Assembly (NCBI GenBank): GCA_002371705.1
Contig: DFGI01000068.1
Coordinates: 21,748-85,747, forward strand
Source: Bacteroidales bacterium UBA3754
Lineage (GTDB): Bacteria; Bacteroidota; Bacteroidia; Bacteroidales; UBA1715
Reading direction: 5' to 3'
Length of the DNA: 64,000 bases
Shown: in pieces, positions 34,451 to 44,212 of the stretch
Layout of the letters: the number at the start of each line of letters is the position of its first letter
Numbering within the stretch: the stretch's first letter is position 1
Notes under the pieces: generated by a model
What the model was told of the DNA's origin: nothing
What the model saw: the letters and a program-made list of their open reading frames with translations, nothing else
Database searches by the model: none
Translations under genes and position numbers: made by a program

Positions 34451-36183
34451 TATTCCTTATGTCCGCCAAATGAGAATGATGCACCTATCAAGAAATTAAA
34501 ATCTTGTAAAGGATAATCCACATATTTATCCGTGTTCATCCCCAAAATGTTATTCACATCAAGGAAAATCTGGAAAATGCTGTTATAGAAATACGTTGCT
34601 TCGAATCCTAAATCAACATTGAAAATCGTTCCATAGTCGCCATGGCTTTCTGGGGTGAATAATCTATAATACAATCGTGGTTCTACAGATAGTTTATTTT
34701 TATTAGAATTCGGATTAACAATATAAAAACGTGACGCAAGCGTAAAGTCAATAATCGGCTTATACCACGCTTCTTTTATAGTTTGCAGTTGCCACAAATA
34801 ATAATCAAAATTTGCCGCAAAATTCACCTTGCGGAACAGCAGACCAAAATCGCCATGGAAATCCATTACAGTTGCATCATCGTACTCTACGTTGAACGTT
34901 GTCATTGTGTATGGTTTACGCAAATATTGTGCATCCCAAAAATACATATCTTCATATGCTTTAACCGAGAACGATGTATTATACGTAATTAATTTTTTAA
35001 CACGACCATTCAATCCTATTTCAAAACCAAGTTTGTTGATTGTAGGACGAATCATAACCGAATCGGCAGCATACGGATTTTCCTCAAACATTTCGTTCAT
35101 CGACACCAGATCCACATTGCCACCGAACTTGAAATATGGAATCATCTTTAATTTTGGCAACGCATAGGTAAATGCCACGTCAGGAAGGACTTTGAATGTA
35201 GAAACGCCGCCAATCACGGGCGAAGCTTTAATTCCTGCTTGTAAATTCCAACTATTCGCACCCACTTGAATGTATGGCATAGCTTGCAAAACACCTTGAA
35301 CTTTCGTCAATGAAGAATCAATATCCTTCGGTTCGAAATTCAGTGCACTTACCTGAAAATCAGCGTCCAAGCCAAGTTTTATCTTGCCTACTTTTCTGTT
35401 TACCCCACCCGTAACGCCAATCAAATTTTCAACATTAGTCGGATTTCCGGCATACGTCAGACCATAATCAAATTCCGCCTTGTAGCGAAGCGCGTCTTCA
35501 TCGGCATCGATGGAACAAATTCCTGCATTTGCCGACAAACCGAAACGATAGCGACGTTGTTCCTTTTTCGTTGCACGAACAACAGTTGTACCCGAAGGAT
35601 CAGTATCGGGAATACCATACCCATATCGAAGCACGCTGTTGAATTGCGGCTTTATGGAAGCATACGCCATGCAATCTTCGTAAAACCGTTTCCAATACGC
35701 TGACACATAATCAGTTGTGTAACCAGCAGGAACTTTATTTCCATTTACCTTAATTTTCCCTGCCGAACCAAAATGATACAATTCAATTCCCGATTGTTTC
35801 AAACGAGAACGTTCGGTCATATAGCGGACGGCAAGCAAACCAGTCCAATAATTTCCCAATCCTACAACAGCATCTCCCCGATACAATTCCGAAAGTTTGT
35901 CGCCCGTTACGCTTACCGCTTTCAATGGAATTATATGATAATCAGTGTTTAACGGCGTAGTCGTTACGGAATATTTTAGATTCATCTGAATATCCAACGT
36001 ATCATATACTTTGGGATTCACCGAAATTCGGCTTGCATCGGAAATCTGCGGTTTATATTCCGAATACACCTGTATGGTTTTCTGAAGTTCAGGATTTTCT
36101 TCCGTCTGCGCGCTGAGGCTCATCGGGAAAACGAGCGCCATTACAGCCACATTAGCAATTATCTTGACCAATCTATATTTCAT
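34450..36183 (-). CDS. Outer-membrane beta-barrel protein paired with a TPR protein
   Basis: 577 aa from the ATG at 36183 with a signal peptide ending FPMSLSAQ. A short periplasmic segment (NPELQKTIQVYSEYKPQISDA) resembles the N-terminus of TonB-receptor-like barrels lacking a plug. After it comes a barrel of many aromatic-rich strands (for example LAVRYMTERSRL and VNFAANFDYYLW), ending LIGASFSFGGHKE. It lies between rlmH (1-nt overlap) and a 1040-aa TPR protein (33 nt). This gene pair recurs in Bacteroidota, but I know of no assigned function. Confidence 0.75.
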   Translation of the reverse strand: MKYRLVKIIANVAVMALVFPMSLSAQTEENPELQKTIQVYSEYKPQISDASRISVNPKVYDTLDIQMNLKYSVTTTPLNTDYHIIPLKAVSVTGDKLSELYRGDAVVGLGNYWTGLLAVRYMTERSRLKQSGIELYHFGSAGKIKVNGNKVPAGYTTDYVSAYWKRFYEDCMAYASIKPQFNSVLRYGYGIPDTDPSGTTVVRATKKEQRRYRFGLSANAGICSIDADEDALRYKAEFDYGLTYAGNPTNVENLIGVTGGVNRKVGKIKLGLDADFQVSALNFEPKDIDSSLTKVQGVLQAMPYIQVGANSWNLQAGIKASPVIGGVSTFKVLPDVAFTYALPKLKMIPYFKFGGNVDLVSMNEMFEENPYAADSVMIRPTINKLGFEIGLNGRVKKLITYNTSFSVKAYEDMYFWDAQYLRKPYTMTTFNVEYDDATVMDFHGDFGLLFRKVNFAANFDYYLWQLQTIKEAWYKPIIDFTLASRFYIVNPNSNKNKLSVEPRLYYRLFTPESHGDYGTIFNVDLGFEATYFYNSIFQIFLDVNNILGMNTDKYVDYPLQDFNFLIGASFSFGGHKE

Positions 36184-36216
36184 ATTTCTATATCTTAATC
36201 GAACCAACATTCAAAT

Positions 36217-39200
36217 TTATTCTTCCATATTGATTTCAACCGACTGCGATTCCTGCGCCTTTTGAGCCATTTCTATGTCGGTAATTTCATCAAGCGTGTC
36301 ATTTACTTCGCTAATAATTCCGTCATCTTGGATTTTGTAATGCTGCAACACATTCTGCAACGTGTAGCGTGCTTGGAACAATTCGTTTCGTTCCATAAAA
36401 ATTCGTGCCCACAAAATGTAGGATTTACCCAACCAATATTGGTGCGGAGAACTCATTTCCAAGAAGTTAAGTATTTCTCGTTCAGCATCTTCGTACCGTT
36501 TTTGAGCAAACAATATCGATGCTACCCTATATTTTGCCTCGGAGCCTTCCAAAGTTGAAAAATCCAATGCCACCGTGCGGTATTTTACCAATGCGTTGGT
36601 TGTATCGCCCAATGAGTCGTATGCCATAGCCGCCTTCATATTCGCCATACGTTTGTCATTTTCTGTAACTTTTTCCGTCACAATGAAATTTTCAACAACG
36701 GCAACCAATTTCGAATATTCCTGTAATTTATCGTATGCAATAACCTGTAACTTACGCGACAACAGCACGTTAGGTTTCAATTCGGCGGTAGTTTCCAATT
36801 GCGTCAAGTACGGAACAGCTTCCTTATACAAGAAATAATCCATCAAAATCTGTGAGGTATATACCAGCGATTGTTCCGTAAATCCACTCTTGGGCTGCGA
36901 AAGAACATATTCAAAATGTGGCAACGCATCTTTCTGATAGCCACGTTTATACATACATTCGCCTAAATAATAATGCACGTTTATTTTGAAAAATCCATCG
37001 CCATATTTTTGCAAATAGCTCTTCAGCAACGGCATAGCCTTATCGCATTCGCCGTCGAGGTATAATTCCTGAGCGACCTCAAAACTTAGGGAATCAAGCT
37101 GCGCTTCGGTTATATTGTCGTAACCACCAATTTGTTTCAGATAATTCGAGAACGAATCTATGTCGTTTTTCTTTCGATAAATATTCTGAATCATATTCAA
37201 CGCAGTCATTGCTTCCTGTGAGCCAGGATATTGCTCCACAATGCCTTTGTACATTGCCAACGCCTCGTCGATATTGGAACTATTGTATTCGATGAGTGCA
37301 TACTGCAACAAGGCACGTTTTACGTATGAACTTGATTTATAATTATTTATAATATTCTTATAATTTTGAATTGCCTTATCGTTCTGCCCCGTTTTCATAT
37401 ACGCTTCAGCTTGTTCGTACAGCGCATCATCGTAATATGCAGAATTTTCGTAGGTTTTGAGGAACGAAGCAAGAGATTCGATTTTTCCCGTGTGGTTTCC
37501 ATCAAGCCCTTGACAAAAAGCCTTTTGGAACAATGCATATTCCACATCGAAGCGACCAATTTTTTCCGCTTGATTGTAATATTTTACCGCTTGCGAAAAA
37601 TCCTTCATCATATAATAACTGTCGCCCGTGCGAATCAACGCATCGGTGAACATATCGGATTTATTGTCCTTTGCAATGTCAATATATTTACGGAACCACA
37701 TTGCCGCCGATGGATACTGGTCGTTTTCAAAATATGTGTATGCTATATTATAATGTGCACGTTCATATTCATTTGTGCCAAAAGCGCCCTGCATTACAAT
37801 AAAATCCTTGTAGAATTTCTGCGCATCATCGTATTGGTTCAATTTATAATACGATTCAGCCTTCCAATACGTGCAGTATGCATTCACCGTACGGTCATAA
37901 ATACCGTAAGTCATTGATTTATCAAGCATTTGGATTGCCGCTGTGTAATCAAGGTTATTGAACAATTCCAAACCTCTGTAATAAGCAATTTGTTGATACG
38001 CCATTTTTAAATCGCTGGTAAGCGTGCCAATTCCCTCAAGCGAAGCAAGTGCGTCGCCATAATTTTTCGACGACATATATATTTTTGCCATCAACCCATT
38101 CGCTTCGTCTTTATATTTCGATTTCGGATAGGTTTTCATAAAATTCTGCATCGCAGTAATTGCCTCATTAAAAGGCGCGAACGAAAGTTCGTAGGTCAGT
38201 TTTGCATAACAAAACATAGCATCTTCCTTGATTGTCGGGAACACGTCGTAGTGCATACAAGCATAGAACACGTTGCGTGCTTTTTCCTTCTGCCCCATTT
38301 TCAAATAGCAGTCAGCCATGTGGTAATAGGCGTTCTGTGCAATTGTGTCGTTTTCCGAAGTGACTTTTTGAAATTTTTCCACCGCATTTTGGTATTCGCC
38401 CAAACGGTAATACAACTGCCCGATTTCGTAGTATTCAATCTTGGTTGGAGCTGGCGACGAAGCAAAATATTTTTCGTAATACGGCAATGCCTGCTGATAT
38501 TGCATTGTTTTATAGTATGCGCCAGCCATCACACGATATACATCGCCCAAATATTTCGGATTGATTGACGTTTCAACCTTTTTTCCATATTGAATCAGTT
38601 TGTCATATTCCTTATTTTGATAGTAAATCTGGCAAATATATGGAGCCACAACAGGCGAAAACATTGACGAATCCGACAATTTTTCAAATCCTTTCATAGC
38701 CTCATCATAGTGACCATCAACATATTCCAAGTACGAATAATAGAACAACGCATTTTCGGCGTATGGCGAATTTGTGGCATCTTTCACTTCGCGGAACAGC
38801 GGTTTCGCCAACTCATAATACGATGATGTTTCCGCATAAATAGAAGTTGTTTCACTGCCAGCGGATTGTTGTTCCAAATCGTTGATTTTATAGTAGCAAT
38901 ACCCTTTTTTGTAGAACAACTCCATACACTCTATATTTGTAAATCGTTGCATATCAGTATTTTGATATGCATCAAGAGCGGCTTTGTATTGTTGTTCGTG
39001 GAACAAATAATTTCCCAATTCAAAATACGCCTTAAAGATGCGTGGATATTCTGGATTGTCGGCAATGAAGCGCGTTACCACAAACTGACCGTCTGGGTTG
39101 AACAACCGCAGGGCGCACAACGCTGAATAAAATTCCGCGTCAATTTTCTGTTCGCGGGTCGCGGAAGCATTCGATTGCAAAAATGCGAGAAAATGTTGTT

Positions 39201-39339
39201 GCGCCGCGCTATATTTTTGATTTTCAAACAAATTCAGTCCCAATTGAAATTCATTGGACGACATTGTATATTTTTGAGCCGTGGAGCCCATGCACCAGCC
39301 CATCAACACGACGAATACCGTAAGTTTCAACTTGTTCAT
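36217..39339 (-). CDS. Giant exported TPR protein
   Basis: 1040 aa from the ATG at 39339 (MNKLKLTVFVVLMG); the longer frame upstream crosses the divergent intergenic region. After the signal peptide (ending MGSTAQ) nearly the whole length is tetratricopeptide/Sel1-like helical repeats, roughly 25 units. Motifs such as YYEIGQLYYRLGEYQNAVEKF and ALYEQAEAYMKTGQNDKAIQ illustrate the repeat. No enzymatic domain is seen. It is probably a periplasmic or outer-membrane scaffold acting with the downstream barrel protein. The tail ends in acidic residues (EINMEE). Confidence 0.88.
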   Translation of the reverse strand: MNKLKLTVFVVLMGWCMGSTAQKYTMSSNEFQLGLNLFENQKYSAAQQHFLAFLQSNASATREQKIDAEFYSALCALRLFNPDGQFVVTRFIADNPEYPRIFKAYFELGNYLFHEQQYKAALDAYQNTDMQRFTNIECMELFYKKGYCYYKINDLEQQSAGSETTSIYAETSSYYELAKPLFREVKDATNSPYAENALFYYSYLEYVDGHYDEAMKGFEKLSDSSMFSPVVAPYICQIYYQNKEYDKLIQYGKKVETSINPKYLGDVYRVMAGAYYKTMQYQQALPYYEKYFASSPAPTKIEYYEIGQLYYRLGEYQNAVEKFQKVTSENDTIAQNAYYHMADCYLKMGQKEKARNVFYACMHYDVFPTIKEDAMFCYAKLTYELSFAPFNEAITAMQNFMKTYPKSKYKDEANGLMAKIYMSSKNYGDALASLEGIGTLTSDLKMAYQQIAYYRGLELFNNLDYTAAIQMLDKSMTYGIYDRTVNAYCTYWKAESYYKLNQYDDAQKFYKDFIVMQGAFGTNEYERAHYNIAYTYFENDQYPSAAMWFRKYIDIAKDNKSDMFTDALIRTGDSYYMMKDFSQAVKYYNQAEKIGRFDVEYALFQKAFCQGLDGNHTGKIESLASFLKTYENSAYYDDALYEQAEAYMKTGQNDKAIQNYKNIINNYKSSSYVKRALLQYALIEYNSSNIDEALAMYKGIVEQYPGSQEAMTALNMIQNIYRKKNDIDSFSNYLKQIGGYDNITEAQLDSLSFEVAQELYLDGECDKAMPLLKSYLQKYGDGFFKINVHYYLGECMYKRGYQKDALPHFEYVLSQPKSGFTEQSLVYTSQILMDYFLYKEAVPYLTQLETTAELKPNVLLSRKLQVIAYDKLQEYSKLVAVVENFIVTEKVTENDKRMANMKAAMAYDSLGDTTNALVKYRTVALDFSTLEGSEAKYRVASILFAQKRYEDAEREILNFLEMSSPHQYWLGKSYILWARIFMERNELFQARYTLQNVLQHYKIQDDGIISEVNDTLDEITDIEMAQKAQESQSVEINMEE

Positions 39340-39506
39340 ATTACTATACACTATAACGCACAAATTTGAATAAAAAAAACTGTCGTTCTTCATTGTTGTA
39401 CGGTAAGTTTTCAAAAACTTATAAACTTCACATTTTATGGAATATTTTTTTGACAAAAGCCAGATATTTTACTACATTGCGGCATATTTATCAAACTGTG
39501 GCAAGT

Positions 39507-40874
39507 ATGAAGAAAACTAAATTCGCGAATATTTCCGAATATCTCAAAAGTCTTATCAACATAAGCAACGACTGCGATGCGGAATCAACAATCCAAAACA
39601 TTTCGCAAAACATTGAATTTAAAGGTGTTAACGTATGGATTCTTGTCTTTGCGATATTCCTTGCTTCAATTGGATTAAACGTGAACTCCACTGCGGTTAT
39701 CATTGGCGCAATGTTGGTTTCGCCGCTGATGGGACCAATTATGGGCTGTGGTTTGGCAATTGGCATCAGCGACTTGAAAATGCTGAAAAAATCATTGAAG
39801 AATTTATTAGTAATGACTATCATAAGTCTTTTGGTATCGACACTGTATTTCACACTTACCCCGCTCAGCGACGCACAGTCGGAATTGTTGGCACGAACCC
39901 GCCCCACAATTTTCGATGTGATGATAGCTTCATTTGGTGGATTTGCTGGAATTGTGGCATCATCACGCAAAAAAGAAATGACCACCGTGGTTTCGGGCGT
40001 TGCCATCGCCACAGCCTTGATGCCGCCGCTCTGCACAGCAGGATTCGGACTTGGCACGGGACAAATCAATTACTTCTTCGGTGCTTTTTATCTGTTTTTC
40101 ATAAATTCATTCTTCATTGCACTCGCCACATTCTTGATTGTGAAATATTTACATTTTCCAGAATTGGTGTATGTTGATGAAAAACGCCGTAAAAATGTAC
40201 GCCGCACCATCGCAATATTTTCCATTATTGTGATTACGCCAAGTATTTTTATGGCTATCAATGTGGTTCAAGAAGCTGCAGTAAATTCATATTCAAGAAA
40301 ATACATCTCCGACATTGAACAAAATGAATTATTTCCCGAAGTTCAAATCATTAAACATTCCGTTGATGTCAAGGCGAAAAAAATAGAACTCGCCTTTGTG
40401 GGAAAAGATTTGACCGACGAGCAAACGCAATATCTACATAAACACCTGATAGACTGCGGTTTGGATGCGTTCACACTCAGCATAAAACAAGCTGGTTCCC
40501 AGACCATGGATCTTAACAAACAATCGCAGTTCATACAAGATTTGCTCGACAAAAAAGACGGAGAATTAATGAAAAGCGATTCTATCATCAACGAGTTAAA
40601 GTTGCAAATATCTGATTTACAAGTGAATTCAAAAACAAATATGTCAAAGTTCGCCAAAGAACTGACCGCATTGCGACCGAGTATCAAAAAATTCACATTC
40701 GGCAAAAACGACCAATACAATATGAGCAACGATTCGGTGGTAAACACTCCTATCATCACAATGTACTGGGAAACGCTGCCCGACCATGCAAACCAGGAAT
40801 TGCTTGAGTCGTGGATTCGCGTCCGTTTGGAAAATCCGGCAATCATTATTGAAAACAAACTCATAAATCATTAG
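39507..40874 (+). CDS. DUF389 (TIGR00341-like) membrane protein
   Basis: 455 aa from the ATG at 39507; an upstream in-frame extension is rejected because it overlaps promoter sequence. The DUF389 core is visible: NVWILVFAIFLASIGLNVNS, VIIGAMLVSPLMGPIMG and ATALMPPLCTAGFG. About six membrane helices are followed by a soluble C-terminal ~190 residues with a short coiled coil (KSDSIINELKLQISDLQ). Function of the family is unknown. It is divergent from the TPR gene and stands alone. Confidence 0.88.
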   Translation: MKKTKFANISEYLKSLINISNDCDAESTIQNISQNIEFKGVNVWILVFAIFLASIGLNVNSTAVIIGAMLVSPLMGPIMGCGLAIGISDLKMLKKSLKNLLVMTIISLLVSTLYFTLTPLSDAQSELLARTRPTIFDVMIASFGGFAGIVASSRKKEMTTVVSGVAIATALMPPLCTAGFGLGTGQINYFFGAFYLFFINSFFIALATFLIVKYLHFPELVYVDEKRRKNVRRTIAIFSIIVITPSIFMAINVVQEAAVNSYSRKYISDIEQNELFPEVQIIKHSVDVKAKKIELAFVGKDLTDEQTQYLHKHLIDCGLDAFTLSIKQAGSQTMDLNKQSQFIQDLLDKKDGELMKSDSIINELKLQISDLQVNSKTNMSKFAKELTALRPSIKKFTFGKNDQYNMSNDSVVNTPIITMYWETLPDHANQELLESWIRVRLENPAIIIENKLINH

Positions 40875-40960
40875 TAATACACTATAAATCAAACAATTAA
40901 TCGGTTGAAAACTCTGTTATAAAAGAATAGCGACACGCACTATATCTGATGAAAAACAAA

Positions 40961-40968
40961 TAATTTTG
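40961..40968 (+). promoter_or_regulatory. -7 box of the CRD-TPR gene
   Basis: TAATTTTG lies 21 nt before the ATG at 40990. Confidence 0.5.
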
Positions 40969-40989
40969 CAAATATAAATTTTGAACGAG

Positions 40990-42396
40990 ATGAAAAAATT
41001 TTTGTTTGCACTAATCGGTGTCGCCCTCTCCTGCGGGCTTTTCGCACAGAATCAAAACGAATTTAAGATATATGGCAAAATCAAGGCGGCAAATGGTCCC
41101 GCCGAAGGCGTTGCCATAAAAGTGACGCAACGTGGCTATAAATTTTCAGAAACGACCACCGACGCAAAAGGTGCGTATGAAATATATCTGCCGTATGGAA
41201 AAAATTACGTCATCACCTACACTATCGACGGGTTCCAGACTATGACCTTCGAAGCATTGATGGAATTGCCTTCGAACGCGCCACAATGTTGCTACCGTCC
41301 GTTGGAAATTTCGTACCACCTGTTCAATCCCGATGCAAAATACAAGAAATTGTTCGACAAAACCTTCCACGTGATTGCCTACGAAAAGCAATACAAAGGT
41401 TTCAACTACGACCTTGACATTGATTATATGATTCAGCAACGGATTGTGAACACCGAACTATTTGAACAACAATTGCAATTGGCGAAAAACGGGGCTGAAA
41501 GCAACAAAGATTCAATTAAGGCGGAAAAACGCTATATGGCGCTCATAAACCAAGGAACCGTTTATTACGAGAAATCGCAATTTTATGCGGCAAAGAAATT
41601 TTTTACCGAGGCCACCAAACTGAAGCCCAACAGATTATATTCATATTATAAATTAGAGGATATTAAAACCGAACTCGACCGTTTTGAAACCAAAGCGGAA
41701 TTATTGGGCATCAACATTGATTCGCTCATAGCGCAGGAATTGGCGCAAGCTGAGGAAGACGACGACGGGCCAAAGACATATCCAGCCTATGTTCCCCTCA
41801 CCGACCAACAAGTTGAAGAGATTTTCCGCACCGAACTGCAAAAACAAGTATATGCGTCAAGTTCAAACGTGGCGGAAGGCAACCGCACAATGCGCCTGAT
41901 GGACGAATTTTTCAGCGAGGAAACTCGTAGAAACACAGCCATTGCCCAGAAAGAGCCGAAAAAGAAAGAAAAGAAAAAGAAGCCTGAACCAGAACAAATT
42001 GTTGCAAAGGAAGAACCGAAACAGGAACAAAAACAAACACCTATCGATTTGTCGCAAAAGCCAACAACCAAACCAGTTGTGGCAAAAACCGAACAACCAG
42101 TGAAAAAAGTCGTGGATTTTGTGACATATCAGGATTCTTTGATGCATAAATATCCAAACGAACGTACAATTGAAGTGACGCAAGATGCGCACAAGAAAAC
42201 TACCCGCGTATTTATGAACGACGGAAAACGAGTTGACATCTATACAATGGTGGAACACACGTGGGGAGCAACCTACTACTTCCTTGAGGAATATCCAACG
42301 GGAACCACAAGCATTGGTTACGCAGCGTTCGTCAACAAAACAAAATTGACGGATTTAAATAATATACAACCAACACAACCAGCTGACAATCAATAG
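40990..42396 (+). CDS. Exported CarboxypepD_reg-like protein with TPR and charged linker
   Basis: 468 aa from the ATG at 40990; a TTG nine bases upstream is unlikely. A signal peptide (MKKFLFALIGVALSCGLFAQ) is followed by a CRD domain (FKIYGKIKAANGPAEGVAI through GKNYVITYTIDGFQ). A helical middle holds a TPR-like pair (NQGTVYYEKSQFYAAKKFF). A Lys/Glu/Gln/Pro-rich linker starts KEPKKKEKKKKPEPEQ, and a C-terminal domain has THRVF-like strands. The layout suggests an envelope-spanning or periplasmic tether. I do not recognise an exact family. Confidence 0.75.
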   Translation: MKKFLFALIGVALSCGLFAQNQNEFKIYGKIKAANGPAEGVAIKVTQRGYKFSETTTDAKGAYEIYLPYGKNYVITYTIDGFQTMTFEALMELPSNAPQCCYRPLEISYHLFNPDAKYKKLFDKTFHVIAYEKQYKGFNYDLDIDYMIQQRIVNTELFEQQLQLAKNGAESNKDSIKAEKRYMALINQGTVYYEKSQFYAAKKFFTEATKLKPNRLYSYYKLEDIKTELDRFETKAELLGINIDSLIAQELAQAEEDDDGPKTYPAYVPLTDQQVEEIFRTELQKQVYASSSNVAEGNRTMRLMDEFFSEETRRNTAIAQKEPKKKEKKKKPEPEQIVAKEEPKQEQKQTPIDLSQKPTTKPVVAKTEQPVKKVVDFVTYQDSLMHKYPNERTIEVTQDAHKKTTRVFMNDGKRVDIYTMVEHTWGATYYFLEEYPTGTTSIGYAAFVNKTKLTDLNNIQPTQPADNQ

Positions 42397-42413
42397 GTTG
42401 TTTATTTCACCAC

Positions 42414-42457
42414 ACAAAATACGGCATAGATTTTCTTTCTTTGCCGTTTTTTTGTGT
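42414..42457 (+). terminator. Intrinsic terminator after the CRD protein
   Basis: ACGGCA (42421-42426) pairs with TGCCGT (42442-42447), extendable by CACAAAA/TTTTGTG, with a T7 run. Confidence 0.75.
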
Positions 42458-42460
42458 CAA

Positions 42461-42468
42461 TAATTTTG
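42461..42468 (+). promoter_or_regulatory. -7 box of the ECF sigma gene
   Basis: TAATTTTG lies 28 nt before the ATG at 42497, immediately after the preceding terminator. Confidence 0.5.
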
Positions 42469-42496
42469 TATTTTCACCCGATTTTTAATTGCGAAA

Positions 42497-43045
42497 ATGG
42501 ACTCTTCAAAAACAAAAGAACTTTCAGATGCAGAATGGAACGAGAGATTCCAGTCCATTTATCAGCAATATTACGCTAAATTGTGCATCTATGCGACCTC
42601 TATCCTCGCCAACGACGAAGAATCAGAGGAAATCGTGCAAAATGTTATATACAAATTATGGGAACAACGCGAAAAGTTTAATGAAATAGAAAATCTTCAG
42701 TCTTATTTGTACCGTTCAGTTAAAAACCTCTGTATCAACATAATAAATCGTCAAAAAATTGAAGACAAATACAAATCTGAAGCATGGTTTGAATTGAAAA
42801 ACATTGAACTACACGCCATTGAGCCGCTCGAAAACAACAATCAAGAACAAGAAAAAAAACTCTACGAAGCCATTGAGCAACTCCCCGAACGATGCAAAGA
42901 AGTGCTTTTGTTGAGTAAATTTCAAGGAATGAAAAATAAAGAAATCGCAGAGCATCTCGATGTGTCGGTAAAAGCCATAGAAGCCAGTATTACACGGGCA
43001 TTCACGTTGCTGCGAAAAATGATGAACAACCCAAAAAACACTTAA
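42497..43045 (+). CDS. ECF RNA polymerase sigma factor (FecI-like, Bacteroidota type)
   Basis: 182 aa. Region 2 includes YYAKLCIYATSILANDEESEEIVQ and KLWEQRE; region 4 is LPERCKEVLLLSKFQGMKNKEIAE followed by the HTH VSVKAIEASITRAF. The usual partners follow on the same strand: a FecR anti-sigma (109 nt) and an STN-domain protein. It should direct RNA polymerase to a small regulon controlled by an outer-membrane or periplasmic signal. Confidence 0.93.
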   Translation: MDSSKTKELSDAEWNERFQSIYQQYYAKLCIYATSILANDEESEEIVQNVIYKLWEQREKFNEIENLQSYLYRSVKNLCINIINRQKIEDKYKSEAWFELKNIELHAIEPLENNNQEQEKKLYEAIEQLPERCKEVLLLSKFQGMKNKEIAEHLDVSVKAIEASITRAFTLLRKMMNNPKNT

Positions 43046-43153
43046 AGTTTTACTTGAGGCAAACTACATAATGTGATTTTTTGTTAATAATTTGAAAAGA
43101 CACATAGGGATTTTAGAAAGTTATTTGTCTTTTATTTGTAAATCGAATTTGAA

Positions 43154-44095
43154 ATGATACCTAACGACAACATAGAAAAGTATTTGGCTGGGCAAACCAC
43201 AGTTGCAGAGACTGAGGAGCTTCTTCGTTGGGTCAACGAAAGTGAAGACCACAAAAAAGAATTTACCGAAGCCTGCAAACTTTGGTATGCGCTGCAAGCC
43301 AATAAATACAACAGCGACAAGGCATTTGCCTCGTTTGTCGCATCGCATACGCCCAAACCAGCAAAAGCTAAAATATTCCCTATTTGGAAGAAAATCAGCG
43401 CAGTGGCTGCCGTGGCGATTCTTACCATTGGCTGTTTTACGCTCTTCAACAAACAGCCAGAATCAATTACCGTGGCAAACAACAATGCGACTGTGGAAAC
43501 CGTCACACTACCCGACGGTTCAACAATTTACCTACAAAATGGCGCATCAGTAACGTATCCCGAAGAATTTGCGGCTACAAGCAGAACAATTTCCGCAACG
43601 GGTAACATTTTCTGTGAAATTACACGAAACGAAAAAGCTCCTTTTACTGTCACAAGTAATAAATTGACAATCAAAGTATTAGGAACATCATTTCAAGTAA
43701 ATTCCACCAATAACGCATATGTTGTGGTTGAAACAGGAAAAGTACAGGTTTCAACTGATACACAATCGGTTATCATAGAAAAAGGCGAACGTGCCGATTT
43801 GACGAACAACACACTTGTAACGACCACAAACACCGACCTCAATTTCCTTTCATGGAAAACTGGTTTGTTGCAATTCCGCAATACAAATTTGAGTCAAGTG
43901 TTTTCAGATTTGGCACGGCATTACAATTGTGAATTTGCATATACAAAATCGTGCGCCGATGTTGCAAAAATGAATTTAACCGGCACCTACCAAGATTTGC
44001 CTCTTGCCCAAGTGCTTCAAATGATTGAAGCGGCGATTCCAGAATTTCATTACGAAATCAATGCAAATGTAGTTCTTGTTAGCAACAGTAAATAA
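43154..44095 (+). CDS. FecR-like anti-sigma factor
   Basis: 313 aa. An N-terminal cytoplasmic anti-sigma part (residues 1-80) is followed by one membrane helix (ISAVAAVAILTIGCFTLF). The FecR domain is periplasmic (VTLPDGSTIYLQNGASVTYP, then LGTSFQVNST and VVETGKVQV). A DUF4974 C-terminal domain starts LLQFRNTNLSQVFSDLARHY. It holds the sigma factor inactive until a periplasmic contact is made. The expected contact partner, an STN-bearing TonB receptor, is replaced here by a shorter STN protein. Confidence 0.93.
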   Translation: MIPNDNIEKYLAGQTTVAETEELLRWVNESEDHKKEFTEACKLWYALQANKYNSDKAFASFVASHTPKPAKAKIFPIWKKISAVAAVAILTIGCFTLFNKQPESITVANNNATVETVTLPDGSTIYLQNGASVTYPEEFAATSRTISATGNIFCEITRNEKAPFTVTSNKLTIKVLGTSFQVNSTNNAYVVVETGKVQVSTDTQSVIIEKGERADLTNNTLVTTTNTDLNFLSWKTGLLQFRNTNLSQVFSDLARHYNCEFAYTKSCADVAKMNLTGTYQDLPLAQVLQMIEAAIPEFHYEINANVVLVSNSK

Positions 44096-44184
44096 TTCAG
44101 CATCAACACAGTAGCCCTCTTCGAGTTTTTTTTTGTATGCGTATAAATCTTTATCAATACCACTTATTACAAATAAATTCGTAT

Positions 44185-44207
44185 CTTGTCACAGTTTTGA
44201 TGACAAG
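44185..44207. promoter_or_regulatory. Inverted repeat upstream of the STN gene
   Basis: CTTGTCA and TGACAAG are separated by 9 nt and end five bases before the ATG at 44213. Possible operator or translational control hairpin. Confidence 0.4.
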
Positions 44208-44212
44208 AGGTT